Origin: Nitzschia sp. DOCU1
Taxonomy: Eukaryota; Bacillariophyta; Bacillariophyceae; Bacillariales; Bacillariaceae
NCBI GenBank assembly: GCA_951394045.1
Contig: OX595985.1
Span: 496,001 to 560,000 of the forward strand
Reading direction: 5' to 3'
DNA length: 64,000 bases
The notes under the pieces were generated by a model that worked only from the letters and a program-made list of their open reading frames with translations, was not told where the DNA came from and made no database searches. The translations under genes were made by a program, and so were the position numbers. This document shows positions 31,734-43,873 of the stretch, piece by piece (position 1 is the stretch's first letter; each line of letters opens with the position of its first letter).

Positions 31734-32570
31734 ATGACGGAGCAAGGAGAGCCGAATTCATCAACGTCAACAAAATGTATCTTTTATGACATGCTTCACA
31801 GCAACAATTCTGCTCGGATTCGCCTGTGGTTGCGTTTACAAGGCGGTCTCCATGATTCGATCCAAATCGTCGTGATTTCGCATGATGAGCTTCACAACGG
31901 GATGTTGGAGTCCATCAACCCGCTGAAGAAAGTTCCTGCCTTCCGGACTGAGAAAGGGTTGGCCTTGTTTGAGTCTTTTGTAATTTTAAATTATCTGGAA
32001 GATCGGTTTGGTGGCACGACTCCAGGGGCACCTTGCCTCGTCTTGGATACACCCGATGACCGGGCCTTTTGTCAGCTGCTGGTACGGATACATGATCTGT
32101 ATATTTCTTCTCCTAACTGTACACAGCCAAACTTCTCCCACACTCAAGGCTGCATGTATTTGGATCCCGTCCCGACTAAATACACGCCTGCTTCCCGGAC
32201 CATGGATGTGGCGACGCGAGCCGCGAAATTGGCAGAGATCTACAAACAATTACATTGGATGGAATCTCAAATTCGTTTGCCGTACATGGCTGGCGATCGG
32301 ATTTGTCATGCGGACTTGACGTGGTTCCCGACTTGCGTTTTTATGGAACTCCTGTTGCCCTACGTCTTTGGTTGGAGTCAAATATTCCACGAAACTCTGC
32401 ACTTTCCCAAATGGACGCAATGGTTTACAAAGTGCCTCAAAAATACGCATTTTGAGTCTGTATATCACGAAATCCATGGCACCTTGGTCGGTCATCAAAG
32501 GGATGGGCGTTTTGATCTCGTCAAGGGTATTCCACAGCAACATCCAGAATTTCATTGGAAGTATGTCTGA
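31734..32570 (+). CDS. Glutathione S-transferase-fold protein
   Basis: This 278-residue protein has a thioredoxin-like N-terminal half and a helical C-terminal half of the GST superfamily. The N-terminal half contains INPLKKVPAFRTEKG, with the cis-proline at VPAF, and ALFESFVILNYLEDRFGG, the glutathione-binding Glu-Ser pair. The C-terminal half contains AGDRICHADLTWFPTCVF, with the N-capping box aspartate. It probably conjugates or reduces small molecules with glutathione in the cytosol. The stop is TGA at 32568-32570. The same frame then stays open for 58 codons with protein-like composition until TGA at 32745-32747, so the gene may be longer in related strains or read through. Confidence 0.8.
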   Translation: MTEQGEPNSSTSTKCIFYDMLHSNNSARIRLWLRLQGGLHDSIQIVVISHDELHNGMLESINPLKKVPAFRTEKGLALFESFVILNYLEDRFGGTTPGAPCLVLDTPDDRAFCQLLVRIHDLYISSPNCTQPNFSHTQGCMYLDPVPTKYTPASRTMDVATRAAKLAEIYKQLHWMESQIRLPYMAGDRICHADLTWFPTCVFMELLLPYVFGWSQIFHETLHFPKWTQWFTKCLKNTHFESVYHEIHGTLVGHQRDGRFDLVKGIPQQHPEFHWKYV

Positions 32571-32747
32571 AGAGCAAGTTCTTCTGTTGATACTTTGGAT
32601 GAAATTGCCCGAGCTCACAAGAAGAAGCCCAACATGATTATAGAAACCGACCCGGAGGATTTGAAGCTTACCAAGGAGCTTAAATTCGGCACACACGACG
32701 TCTTGGTGAAACTCTATGGGCGGCACGTCGTTCGGCTGGATTTGTGA

Positions 32748-34613
32748 GGCGACATGGACGATATCAGTGGGACGGCTGGAATGTCGAAAAGTGAGTCAGT
32801 CTGGGGCGGTACTTGCTGCTCCCTTTCCACGCAACAAGAACAAGGGGGTCCTCGCTCCTTCGCCGACATACTACTGGACCCTTCTACTAATCAACCGGTG
32901 CAATCCCGCCCTGTGCGATACTAGTAGAGCACGGTAGTAGAGAGTAAGCTACTCTCTAGACTAGCTACTAGCTAGTAGTACATATCAGGTGCTGCTGAGG
33001 GGATTCAATACTACCCTCTCTCTACCGGCTCTGCTCTGCTAGCTTCTGCCGCTTGAGAGGTACACGAGAGACTGTGAAAGAAACTCACTGAGACAATCAA
33101 ACGCCTGGACTGCAAAGGGACACTACCCACCGTCCCAATACACAGCCCTTTCAGTACTTTTCTCCGCCCCCAGAAGAGAGAGTGGAGCGTATCATAGTCG
33201 TACGACTGGTGTGCCGGGCGGCTAAGGAGTTTTTTCTTCTGTTGGAAGCAGTAGTGAAGATGTTTACCCATACACTACACATGTGGTATAGCTAGGTGTA
33301 TTGTATCGTAGCAGTATACCGGTAGGTGGATTACGCTACTTCTGGGTGTAGCAAGAAAATGATCACTGCCTTATCCAGGAGAACTTCATCAACAAGGACT
33401 CTTCTTGTCCCGACTGTCGTAGTTTAATGACGTGCTATTTCAACACCAGGCCGTCTGTCTTTTCTCACTGTGACTCCCAGCGGCTCTAGCGCGGAGAACT
33501 GTTATGGGACCTATTCAAGCAGTGATTGGTTTCTTGCTACATAAGCAGGTGAGGCGTCCTTATCTCGCCTAATGATCTCATGAAATGACGTTGCGCTATC
33601 CGGGAGAACTTCTTGAAGCTTCATCGTCGACAACTCGATTCTCAAGAAGTCCCACAGGTACTAATAGTAGCGCGGAAAGCAATTATCGAACATGCGAAAA
33701 TGTTCAAGCACCGTTTTATCAGTTCGTGAGACTGCGCCAGATCATTAATAACGTCATGCTGCGGCTGCTTCCATTTCGATCCCACAATGCTTTGTTTGTG
33801 TTTTATGCACCGGACAAAACCTAAAGTGAGTCTCGTCATATTTTCTCCGCGATTCATGTTATTTACCTGGTGTGCTAGTAGTATCGTACCACAATGGCCG
33901 GGGTTGTGTTTTGTATCTCAAATGATTGATGGTCAATGGATCATGCGGAGGCAGAAATGAATGAGGAGTTGTGGAAATGGCGAAGCTCGGTGGGTCGCTG
34001 AGGGTGGTCGTGCCTTCTCTTTCAATTACCAAGTATGCAGTTCCAGCGACCTTGGCATTATGATAAAAGGAATTGTTAAATAAGCCTCATGATGCACAAC
34101 TACTGGGTATTTCCCTACCTTCGAAGAAGGCGAATATTCCATGGGATTCTAAACTTCAACTGTCATTCTTAAGTTCATGGTAAGTCGGGTATATATTTTC
34201 TAGGAACAGAAGACGCGCTTTTTCCCCTCGAGCCCATTTCCGTTGCGCGTGGCGACACATCAACCATGGTGGCAATTTTCATCATGAGTACCGGTAGTCA
34301 TCAGTGGCGAAGCTTTCTGTTCACAAGACCAATGCACGTTCACAACCAAGATCGGGACTTTCTCCTTATGATAGTTCCAAGCTGCAAGCTATGCTCTCTA
34401 ACGGCACGGAGTGGTTTCAACATTGGTTTGGCATCAGCCCATAGCTATCAATTGTTGCTCGCAGCGTGTTGTAAACTCTAGAGGTAGAAATACAATCAGA
34501 CTAAACTTGAAGCCAACGCAAGGAACATTTGTTAACACTCTAGGTCAGTCTAGGCAGTGAATATATTCAAAAGTAGCTAGTTCTAGTTTAAAATTGGATG
34601 GTACCTAGCCTCT
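32748..34613. other. Gene-poor stretch
   Basis: Nearly 1.9 kb without a convincing gene. CTAGTA-rich sequence at 32920-32990 is the only local pattern. Two loosely similar segments around 33355-33400 and 33580-33635 share the core ATCCxGGAGAACTTC and could be remnants of an old repeat. Confidence 0.45.
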
Positions 34614-35396
34614 TCAGGCAGCATGTGCCACTGTCGGAGGCTGCAGGATAAAGGTATTCAAGCAAAAGTTCTGCTTTGCTTGATGAATGGCACATTCCAC
34701 TTCTTGGTTTTTGTAAACACAGGGTGCCACCATCGATGCGACATAAAGTAGACAATCATTGCATTCGCGAGCCGAATCGTAGCAGGAGAGCTCATAGAAC
34801 ACGTGGGCGTGGTTGTTCAAAACAGCCATAGATAGCAAGTCCGCCACCGGATGAGCACCAATGTAGCAACCAAGACCTTGTGAGAAAACCAATCGCGAGC
34901 ACTTGTCGTACAGTGATTGCGCCTTTTGCAGCCGTTGTCGTTGGCTTCCTCCTTCTCGCTTGCTGTTTCCCGCTTGTAGCCCACGGATGTGGTAGATCAG
35001 TGCGATGTTGAAGATACAACACGCACTGGAGAGGCTATGGTCCAAGGACTCGCCGCCGTTCGAGTTCCAATGACCACCAATAGGCACAGCAATTGCTTGA
35101 TTGTAGATCGACATTGATTCCGTACCAGCATCACAGTGTAGGGGCGATGTTTCAGAGAAGAGAGAAGCGGAATGATCGCTGAAATCAGCCTTAAACCCCG
35201 TTGCATTGTCGCTCATGTTGGCATTGCCAAGAGTCGCTCGAGCCGAAGTTGTTAAGGTTGCCAGGGCCTTTCGGAAATGATCTCTCGCAGAGGCGAAATC
35301 TCCAGCCCCCAACAGTTCGACTCCTCTATTATTCAGACAAGCGGCCATGTCGAGAGACGTACTTGGCGTTACGAAATGTGGTGCTGAGAATTCCAT
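34614..35396 (-). CDS. TPR-like repeat protein of a diatom-common type
   Basis: The 260-residue protein begins with a tetratricopeptide-like helix pair, NNRGVELLGAGDFASARDHFRKAL (about 22-45, split here by function only). Later helices include SSACCIFNIALIYHIRG, QKAQSLYDKCSRLVF and AVLNNHAHVFYELSCYDSAREC. Proteins with this arrangement are frequent in diatoms and their role is unknown; TPR helices usually bind other proteins. No signal peptide or membrane helix is present. The ATG at 35394-35396 was chosen; a GTG six codons upstream is also in frame. Confidence 0.7.
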   Translation of the reverse strand: MEFSAPHFVTPSTSLDMAACLNNRGVELLGAGDFASARDHFRKALATLTTSARATLGNANMSDNATGFKADFSDHSASLFSETSPLHCDAGTESMSIYNQAIAVPIGGHWNSNGGESLDHSLSSACCIFNIALIYHIRGLQAGNSKREGGSQRQRLQKAQSLYDKCSRLVFSQGLGCYIGAHPVADLLSMAVLNNHAHVFYELSCYDSARECNDCLLYVASMVAPCVYKNQEVECAIHQAKQNFCLNTFILQPPTVAHAA

Positions 35397-38339
35397 CTTG
35401 ATTTCACCTTTCACTGGTTTGCTTGGTTCGAAATTATGTTGCCGCTGAGTGAAGCCGAAAGGTTCTGTGTCGTTTTTCTCCCGTTCGCGTTCGTCGTCAA
35501 TGCTTGGCTTTCCGACCGGAAGATGCTCTCAACCCTATCCGCGGTTTCTCTGTGGCGCGCGCTTAAAAGTTTTTCTGGCCTTGATTGAAGCAACTGGAAA
35601 ACGGGGATACCGAAGCGCCAAGAACGCTGTCGCACGAGTATTTATGATCCGCGAGTGAGTGTGATTTCACTCGCGGAAGCGTTGTTGTTGCTGGGATCGA
35701 ACCTGGTAGTTGGTTTCGGTGGTAAATTATTTTACATAAGACAGAGAAAATTGTTCGCTTTGATTTTTCAAGGTATATGCCTCCTGGGTATTCTTTTCTC
35801 CCTGCGGTTCAATAAAACGAAACAAGGCACTTGTAGACGCAGTGAGTAAGAGAAAAAGGCTCGGATGAGAATCGCGAACGACGCGTTGCTCTACGCTACC
35901 CTAGTAGGCGTCAGTCCTGGATGGAATAGCCCATGAATGAAATTATGGGGTATCGTTGACACCATCTCATTCAATTACAATAGCCCATCCACCACTGACG
36001 CACAGTAAACATTTAATGAAAAAAAGCGAGGCAACGAAAGATGCAATATATCTTAGTGATCCTTGCTGCACGTGGTTGTAGTTCAACCCAAAGCAATCCG
36101 TAGGCTCTAGAGTAGTGGAGATCACCGACTACCCATCATCAACACCATCGCTACCACAACAACCAACGGCCACCAACTTCTTTTGTTCACATGATAGGAT
36201 CGTATACATAATACGAGATAATAGTCCCTCGCTAGTCTATTAGTAATTCGATGCTTCAATAGTAGTAATTACTACTTTTAAAGCAGCGCTACGCCAAGCT
36301 AAGTCTGCCCTCGACGAAGAGCCCCGTTGGCCAATAACCAGGTATTCTACGGAAGCTAATGTATACATTTAGCTAGTGCTAGGAATCAAATGCATTGGCT
36401 CGAAATTGGAAGCTATGGATCCTTTGTTCTAGCCACGGCCAAGCTATGTGTCCCTTGCCTGAAAAGGAGTGGTGATGTCAAGAAGGAGCCGTTGCGTTTT
36501 CTTGGTATCTTTTATCTTTGATTCAACACTGCCTGTTGAAATTAATGATGAGCCGAAAGCATTTGTCAACAATTGGTCAGGGACGATTGTAAAGTTTCCC
36601 GAGAGGAGGCCGTCTCGACGCTCTTCGACCACTGGTGGCCCGCCGGCATCGTAGTAAAGGCTGATTTGTTGCTGGTGGTGAGCCCCGTAGTTCCATTTGT
36701 CTTGGTATCATCCATGATTTTGTTCAGTAAATACATGGTTAGCTCTTTCCCTATAGTACGCCAAATGCCGTGATTCTTCCATGATGTCGCCATGTTTTCT
36801 GCACAACTTCAAATGTCACGCCCTAGCCCCCTACTTTTTGCTCAAAGTCTCCTCCAGCGCGCCATAGTACCAAATACGGTTCGTCACCGATTGAATGGGC
36901 TACCCATAATTAGGTGCACCCGGCATCGTACCAACAGTCTCTTTTCCGTTGGGACACATCCTCTGAGAAAGCGTTTCCAGTAGCCGGACGATCGACTTTG
37001 TGGTGACAGTTGTATCATCGCCGGAAGGTATGGATCCAATCCACTCGATATTTTCTCATTCCCCAGTGATCACCTGATCTCTGAAAATTGCCCCCGTAGC
37101 CATCGTCAAAGTTGTAATGTGGGTGCGAAAGGTAGAATTTCATTCCCGACTACCCGTTTCGTTCGCTAACCCACTCTACAGCAGTAGCTCCCATCTGCCC
37201 TCGTTTCGTTCGACTCTGAAAAAGCCAGTGTTGCAAGGCTCTATCCACGTGTAGCCACGATGAGATTTGGGCGCAAACAGTTGTGGGCGGAGGAAGGATC
37301 CAATTTTGGGTCGCTCAAGGTGGTAGGTTCATTCACAAGAGGTATTGTGTCCGCGTCCAGTATAACGACACGACGATACTGAGTCAGTTGCTGTTTGTAT
37401 ACCCCGAGTCTTGATCATAAGCCTCTTGTTGCGCAAACAATCATTTTCCCTTTGGATTTTGAGAGCAACAATCGCACCCTGATTTCCATCGCATCCAAAA
37501 GACATCATCTGGCAGCGCCTGCAATTGTGATTCACTTGAAAGTTTGAAGGAAGAAGATCCTACAACTCAGAATCTCTTGAACTGCTTCTTGAAGGCGCGC
37601 GCTCCTTCAGCTCATATCAAATGCTGACCCTCACGTCGCGCTGTCTTCCAAGATACTTCAGCAGCAACAACGCGACGAAAAACAAAGTCGACTGGCACCA
37701 TTGCTCACGCCTGCAAGACGGTCGAGCCTCTTGCTATCTCTGAGTAGCTAGCGAGCTAGCTAGGTTTCTTGAGCGATCCGCTTTGTTCATTTTACCACGG
37801 CACTTCAGTCACTCTGTCATGTTGGCCATGAAGGTTGAGGTCAAGAAGAAAATAGGGTCATAAAGGTTCTGGGCCTCCCGACAACGAGAAATGACGAGAA
37901 GCGTTCTTTTGGGGATAATAATAGTACCCTCCATTTTGACATTTTGGATCCATCATCGTTGATGTGGTGTGGTGGTTATCATGTACGTAGTGTACCTTAA
38001 TGGGTACTTATCTATGCATCATTTCGGTGAGCGGACAAAATCTCGGGATCGCTGAGCGAACACCGAATCTTTTAACTGATGCCACCTCTACCACGCCCAT
38101 TTTGCGTCACACGCACTTTGCCACCAGCAGCCTTCGCCAAATCCGTGCTGCTCTTCTTCTCCCATTGATTGATTGATCTTGTGTCATTGTGTTGATTGGA
38201 AGTAACAACGAAAGTGTATTAGTATTACCGCAGTTTACTCTTCTCCTTTGCTTCAGTTTTTGACGGAGACAGTTGTCCGGCGCTTTGCTCTGCTGCCCGC
38301 CATTGTCACAGCCACAGCTCAGCATCCCCACTTGACAAC
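35397..38339. other. Long gene-poor stretch
   Basis: About 2.9 kb in which I see no supported gene. Frames are short and on both strands. Weak minus-strand frames at 36444-36793 read somewhat protein-like but match nothing. The right end is the 5' leader of the GH16 gene. No LTRs, terminal inverted repeats or RNA genes were recognised. Confidence 0.45.
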
Positions 38340-40195
38340 ATGTTCCACACGCCGAACAAGAACAAAACGAACAACCGGCATATCGGCATAACCGAAGCTG
38401 TCGACGAAGACACTCCTCTCGAGATGTCTTCTCTTCTCGGCGATCGCCCTGCCCCGTCGGATGACGACGAGGACGATTATGCTGGCGAAGAGTTCTTTGC
38501 TGGACTCAAAGGCGACAGCGTGCGTCGAGAATTCCACATGGCAGATCAGCTCTCCATGCGGTTATTGGCAGTCCCCGATGACGACTCGGAGGCAGAGGAT
38601 GCCATTTTGCAGGAAACACTGAATATTGCCATGAATGAAAGCCAGGCGCCCTCGAGACGCCTTAGTACGGCAAGTGGTGTGAGTTTTCGAGATCCACGGA
38701 CGGCCAAACAAGAAGCGTATCAGCGACTCAGTGGCATGGTTGGGCTGGTTATTTTGGGTCTAGTGTTACTGGGGGTGGCGTTATATGTGGGGGTGGAATT
38801 CATTGGACCTCCCAATCAACCAGTGGGTCCTTACGAACTCGTGGAACGACAGGTACGTGAGATGTTGTAGTAGAGTGGCAGGATTGAAGGACACAAACAG
38901 GATTCGGGTTCTGATTTTAGTTGCCGTTGCTCTCTCCTTCTATTTGGTTGGTGTTACTGTCTCGAAATCGACTGGTCTGCTTGTTTCTTTGCTTGCCTGC
39001 CTGTTTGCGTGGTAGGAGGGAGATGATTTCTTTCAATACTATACCTTCTATGAAGGACCTGATTCTGTCGGATCCAATGGATATATTACCTACGTCTCGG
39101 AAGCTAGAGCCAAACAGATTGGAATTGCTAACATCACCAAGGAGTCAGATGAATTGGATGTCTTTTATCCAACGAGTGAACGCAAACGAAAATTGAAAAA
39201 GTCGGAGCCCTTCTTGTACATGGCGACAGCTCCGACGGAAGCAGGACCCAGAGAATCCATTCGACTGGAGGGTAAACGACGATTTAATCGAGGTCTATTT
39301 ATTATTGATGTTCGACACATGCCTGCTGGTTGTGGAGTGTGGCCCGCTTTTTGGTTAACGGATGAAGCCAATTGGCCGGTCAATGGTGAAATCGATATTG
39401 TCGAAGGTGTCAATTTTCAGGCAGAAGCCAAAACGGCCTTGCACTCGACCAAGGGCTGCGATATGTATGATGTACCGCTCGGAACCATGACAGGGACCTG
39501 GGATACGGCTGTGGGGATTCCGGATAAAAAGACGGGCATTCCAGACATGACCATGCGGTATGCCCAGAATTGTTTCGTTTATGATCCTCATCAATGGTTA
39601 AATCAAGGCTGCGTGGCTATTGATCAAGGCGGTGCGTCCTTGGGCATTCCACTCAACGAAAAAGGTGGCGGTGTTTTTGTGTTAGAGTGGGATCCTGTCA
39701 ATCGACATATGCGAACGTGGGTCTTTTCACCACATTCTCAAGTGCCCGAAAATTTGGTGCGGACGATCCAAACAGCGCAGGAACCCGATGCAGCGGATCG
39801 TGTCATGCCACTTCCCGACGAGTGGCCGTTACCATATGGCTACTTCCCAATTGGTAAGTACTTTCAGTTTGCGCAGAATCCTCCGGACTTCTTCTGACTG
39901 TTTGTTCTTACCACCATATCGCTTCGCCTTGTCGTGCAATCATTTCTCTACCGCAGGCGAAGGCACGAATTGTCCCGCGTCTCATTTCCGAAACATGCGT
40001 TTGGTGTTGAATACCGCCTTTTGTGGGTCCGTTGCTGGTAATCGTTACTTTTTGGATTGTAAGAATGAGTCGCAGACGTTCAAATCTTGCAACGAATACA
40101 TCAAAAGTCAGCCCGAAGCCTTGAAAGAAGCCTATTGGAAGATTCGAGGCGTTTATGTATACCAACGATCGTGGGAAAAGGCATGGACGGGCTAA
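38340..40195 (+). CDS. GH16 family KRE6/SKN1-like transglycosylase
   Basis: Three exons (38340-38852, 39016-39853, 39957-40195) give 529 residues; the introns are 163 and 103 bases with GTACGT...GGTAG and GTAAGT...CGCAG. The N-terminal 132 residues are acidic and cytosolic, one helix spans 133-154, and the catalytic domain is lumenal, a type II topology like yeast Kre6/Skn1. The GH16 signature NGEIDIVEG gives the nucleophile Glu296, Asp298 and acid/base Glu301. Before it stand LEGKRRFNRGLFIIDVRHMP and GCGVWPAFWLTDEANWP. The last exon has CPASHFRNMRLVLNTAFCG. Yeast relatives act in beta-1,6-glucan formation; diatom relatives are associated with branching of the storage glucan chrysolaminarin, which is the likely role here. 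Confidence 0.9.
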
Positions 40196-40480
40196 ATGAT
40201 TGGAAGAGGCAGAAAAGGTGAGCATTGCTGGTTCGCCAGCCAAACGTAGTTGGCGGGAAGAGACTAGGATTGTCGTTAGATTTCATGTTTAGATGTTGTA
40301 AATCTACTGCAGTTTTACTTTTCTTTGGCACAAGTCATCGTTGGATGCATAGTTACAAGGAACAAACGAATTCTAGTAGCCCCACCTTAATGTTGGTTGA
40401 TTTGACGAGGAAAGAATAACAATTCGGCACAGACAAGAACCCACAATATACATTTTCCCGAGATCCAGTACTACCATGTG

Positions 40481-41684
40481 CTATTTAGGCGTCGTTTCAT
40501 TCCCAGCGTCCAGCTTGTCCTTTATCTGATTGATTCGAAGCTTCCAATACTTGTTTCGAATCGTATCGTATCGCTCCGCCATCCCCTCAGCCAAGGTCAT
40601 AGCCTTGGTCAAGGAAATGTCATCCGAAATGGCCTCTAGCAAATCAATACGTGCCGACGTCCAATTAGCGCAGGCTTCCGGATTTCGCTGCGCGTCGACT
40701 AGGACACTTTGCAAGGCTTCCACTTTGGGATAGAATTCTGCCGATAGTTCCTTACAATTCGTGGATTGTTCTCGCAAGATGCCAATCAAGTAGCGAAAGG
40801 GACTTTCGTTGTAGGGATCCATCGTGGCACCTTCAATGGCAAAATTCGCTTCTTTTCGACACATGTCTAGTTCCAAGGGCTTGGCAACTGCACGGTGGCA
40901 AGCAAACCATCGCTGATTCCAAGCAGAATTGTTCCTTGGATCTTTTCGAATCAGCTCGTGAGCTGCAATCATAAAGTAGAAGAGGCGAGGTAAAAAAAAG
41001 AACGGTGATGGTGTTAGAGTCGCATAAATCTTTTGTCGAGTGCAGCTAAAAACAAAAGCCAAGGAGGCACCTACCGTATTCGACTTCCTGATCCCAGACA
41101 GAAGATTCGTTGACAGTTCTAATCAGCCACTGCCGATGGGACCATGCGTGATAATTCTTGGAGTCTTCTTCCAATACTCCTGCAATATACGCAAGTTCAG
41201 AGGTCAAGAACTCTGTCAACAATGCTGCCGACGTCTTGTTATCGGCATTAGCTTTGCTCATGATATCAAAAGCCTCCAGAAGCGCTCGTCGATGATACCA
41301 TATTTGATAATTCTTGGGATTGCTGCCCCCCAGCTGTGCTGCTAGTTGCAGATCTAACTCGATCATTTCTTTGGCTTTTTCCAGCGTTCCTTCTGCTCCC
41401 GATTCGTCGAAATATCCCAGCGCATCCATGGCGACTCGTCGATAATGCCAGACCGTGTAATTAGCGGGGTTCAGTTTCAGGCACGTCGCCGACAATTTCA
41501 AACTGCGTTCCGATTTCTCGCCAGACTTCCAGCAGGCTCGCATGTAATCATAGGCGATGATAAAGGAAGAGGGGTATTGAATGACACAAACGGGGTTCGG
41601 CCCGTCATTTTGTGGCAGAGGGGTGACGTCGTGAAAGATTTCGCCAATCTCGTCGACGGGAAGCATCATTGTAGAGAGAGCCAT
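40481..41684 (-). CDS. FNTA: Protein farnesyl/geranylgeranyltransferase type I alpha subunit
   Basis: Two exons, 41684-41075 and 40962-40481, are joined over a 112-base intron (GTAGGT...TTGCAG) to give 363 residues. Prenyltransferase alpha repeats are plain: NPANYTVWHYRRVAMDAL, NPKNYQIWYHRRALLEAF, DSKNYHAWSHRQWLIRTV and, in exon 2, DPRNNSAWNQRWFACH. The N-terminal segment with QNDGPNPVCVIQYPSSF matches the family start. The alpha subunit pairs with a beta subunit to attach farnesyl or geranylgeranyl groups to CaaX proteins in the cytosol. The frame is open 54 codons further upstream without an ATG, so I chose the ATG at 41682-41684. Confidence 0.92.
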
Positions 41685-42227
41685 GGTTGTCGTTGGACTG
41701 CTGTGCGTCAACGAAGACTCTGAACCGCTTTGGACTTCAATGAGCCATCTCTTTTCATTGCAGGATGCTCTTGTTGCGTCTCGGTGCTTTTTGAGATACG
41801 CCTTCTCCGCAGTTGTTGGTTCAAAACAGGGGACGCCAATTTCCAAAAAAGAAGAAGGGGACGCAAATTTACCCTCCGCGAAACGGTCGAATCAGTCGAT
41901 TGCAATCGTTTCTTTCCAGGCCGCGTGCTTTTGGCGAAGACATTCATCCATTCACATATCGAGCGCGCCGGCGTTTGCACGTGCCAGTGCCTGACGCCCG
42001 CGGCGCAGCACGCGCCATAAGCGAGCTCGACATAAGTCAAAAGGAACCCTGTGACGTATCAAGTTTCTCCCCCTTGGTACCGATCTCGCGAAATCTTCGC
42101 CATGATTTCCCTGGGAACGCATGCCCGTTCTTCGTATCTTTCGGTCTTTTGAACGGGCAGAAAAATCTTTGACACCAAACCTCATTATTCGTTTTTGCTC
42201 ACCCGACACAATCATATTCTCGTCATC

Positions 42228-43243
42228 ATGGCTTCAGCATCTGCACCGTTACATTTGAGGGGAGGGTCCAAAGACTATGCTTTCCAGTATTTGTCGACGC
42301 GGCGTCACCTACAGACTGGCGCAGGAGACCACAATGTCACATTATCACCTCAAAAACACATGTGCAACGGATCTTCTGGCGACGTTGTCTGGTTAATGGT
42401 TGGGGTCATGGCATGGTAAGCGTCTATGCCGGTAGTATTGTATTCTTTCAATCATTCGCACCTATTGCTGAAACTGACTTCAACTTCATTCAGCTTGTTT
42501 TGCGTTTTTGCTCGATTGGGATACCGCGAGAATGGAGGGGAAGAAGTCCATGCCCACTCGCGAAAAGAAAAGACTAGGACACAGAAGTACATCAAGGGAA
42601 AGGTCATATTGAAGGTACGTATTCGAAATGCCTTTTCACTGTTGGTGTTTGACCACGTCGTTTTTCTCAGGCAGCGTCTTGTTGCACTCAGAGGGTTGTC
42701 AAGCGGCGTGGTGCTGCTGGGGAACCGAAAAGAGGGGGAAAGGCGGCATCTGCTAGCAAAGGCGATATTGCCCTCGACAAGAAACCACTGGGAGAAAAGT
42801 CTGATCTAGTGCTATGTTTTGACAGCGATGAGGAGGAGGAGACTGAAGAAACTGTTGTCTGCCCGATCTGTTTGTGTGCTTATCAGGATGGCGAAGAAAT
42901 TTGTTGGTCCAAGAATCCTGCCTGCCCCCATGCTTTCCATTCGGCATGCGGAATAGCTTGGCTAGCAAAGGGCAAAAGTACAGAGTGCCCGGTATGTCGT
43001 GCCGAGTATTTGGAGAGCCCAGCGGAAGACACCACCACCGAACCATCTTTGGCATCTTCGGAATCGACGACGAGAACTCAGGCGCAAGAAGAAGTACTAC
43101 TAGAATCGTCTTCATTGGAAAAATCTGCTACTGACAATGAAGCTTCAAGTAGTGAGGGAGATCAATCGATTCACTCCACACAACAGCAGGGAACACCGCC
43201 GTGTTCAGAAGCTCCCCTCGATGAATGTGCGCAAGAACAGTAA
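42228..43243 (+). CDS. Membrane RING-H2 protein, array copy A
   Basis: Three exons (42228-42415, 42494-42614, 42671-43243; introns 78 and 56 bases) give 293 residues. A short N-terminus with HLRGGSKDYAFQYL leads to one membrane helix around VVWLMVGVMAWCLFCVFARL, split by the first intron (phase 2). A basic stretch ends KGKVILK, where the second intron (phase 0) falls. The RING-H2 is C167-x2-C170-x17-C188-x-H190-x2-H193-x2-C196-x12-C209-x2-C212, with the extra signature ICWSKN between ligands 2 and 3. A Ser/Glu-rich tail follows. Predicted to be a membrane ubiquitin ligase. It is divergent from FNTA and shares a 299-base identical tract with copy B. Confidence 0.88.
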
Positions 43244-43873
43244 AAGTGAATTGCCCCCAATGGTTGAAGCAGTCGAAAATCGGATCTTTTCTTTCATTCC
43301 ACAGAGGTACTCTCCGCCGTTGCTCTCCGCCGTTGCTTGGGTATTGCGAGACTCCACACTCCACCGTTCTTTGATTCGCGATTGTATTGGCGGCATAGGA
43401 CGCCATGGCCTTGGATCGTGTGGCGTGTGCGGCGGCAGCAACGACTCGTCGGGACTCCAACAGTCGTGGAGGACAGATGCCTGAGGTGAGGCTTCTAGAC
43501 GTGGCACTTTGACTGTAGGCTGCAGCATCGACTTGGGGGCATCCTTAAACGGCGCGCTAGTACCCGTAGTAATGTTAAGGTATCATTGCATATTCCCGAA
43601 ATAGTAGTTTTAGCTTTAGACTTCAAACGGTCGAAGCAGTCGATAAGAATCATTTCGAAAGCATCGAAGCGTGGGGCATGTCCGGACGCCCGCCGAGCCA
43701 CATGATTGCGCCACGAGCGCGCTCTATTTATCGTAGAAGGAATCGAAGTCATTTTTTTCCTTGTTCGGAATCTTCGATGGGGGTTCTCATGATAGCTTCG
43801 CCCTGCTTCTTTGACACATTAAAAAGCTCCCATTCTTCGTTTGCTCACCCGACAATATCATATTCTCGACACT
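43244..43873. other. Spacer between array copies A and B
   Basis: No gene. The stretch just before copy B (from about 43626) resembles the stretch before copy A (from about 41880), including ACGGTCGAAnCAGTCGAT and the last 40 bases before each ATG, so the promoter was duplicated with the gene. Confidence 0.55.

Noticed and set aside
32716..32937. A 73-codon frame after the GST gene
   Set aside because: It is in a different frame from the protein-like extension and has no family match.
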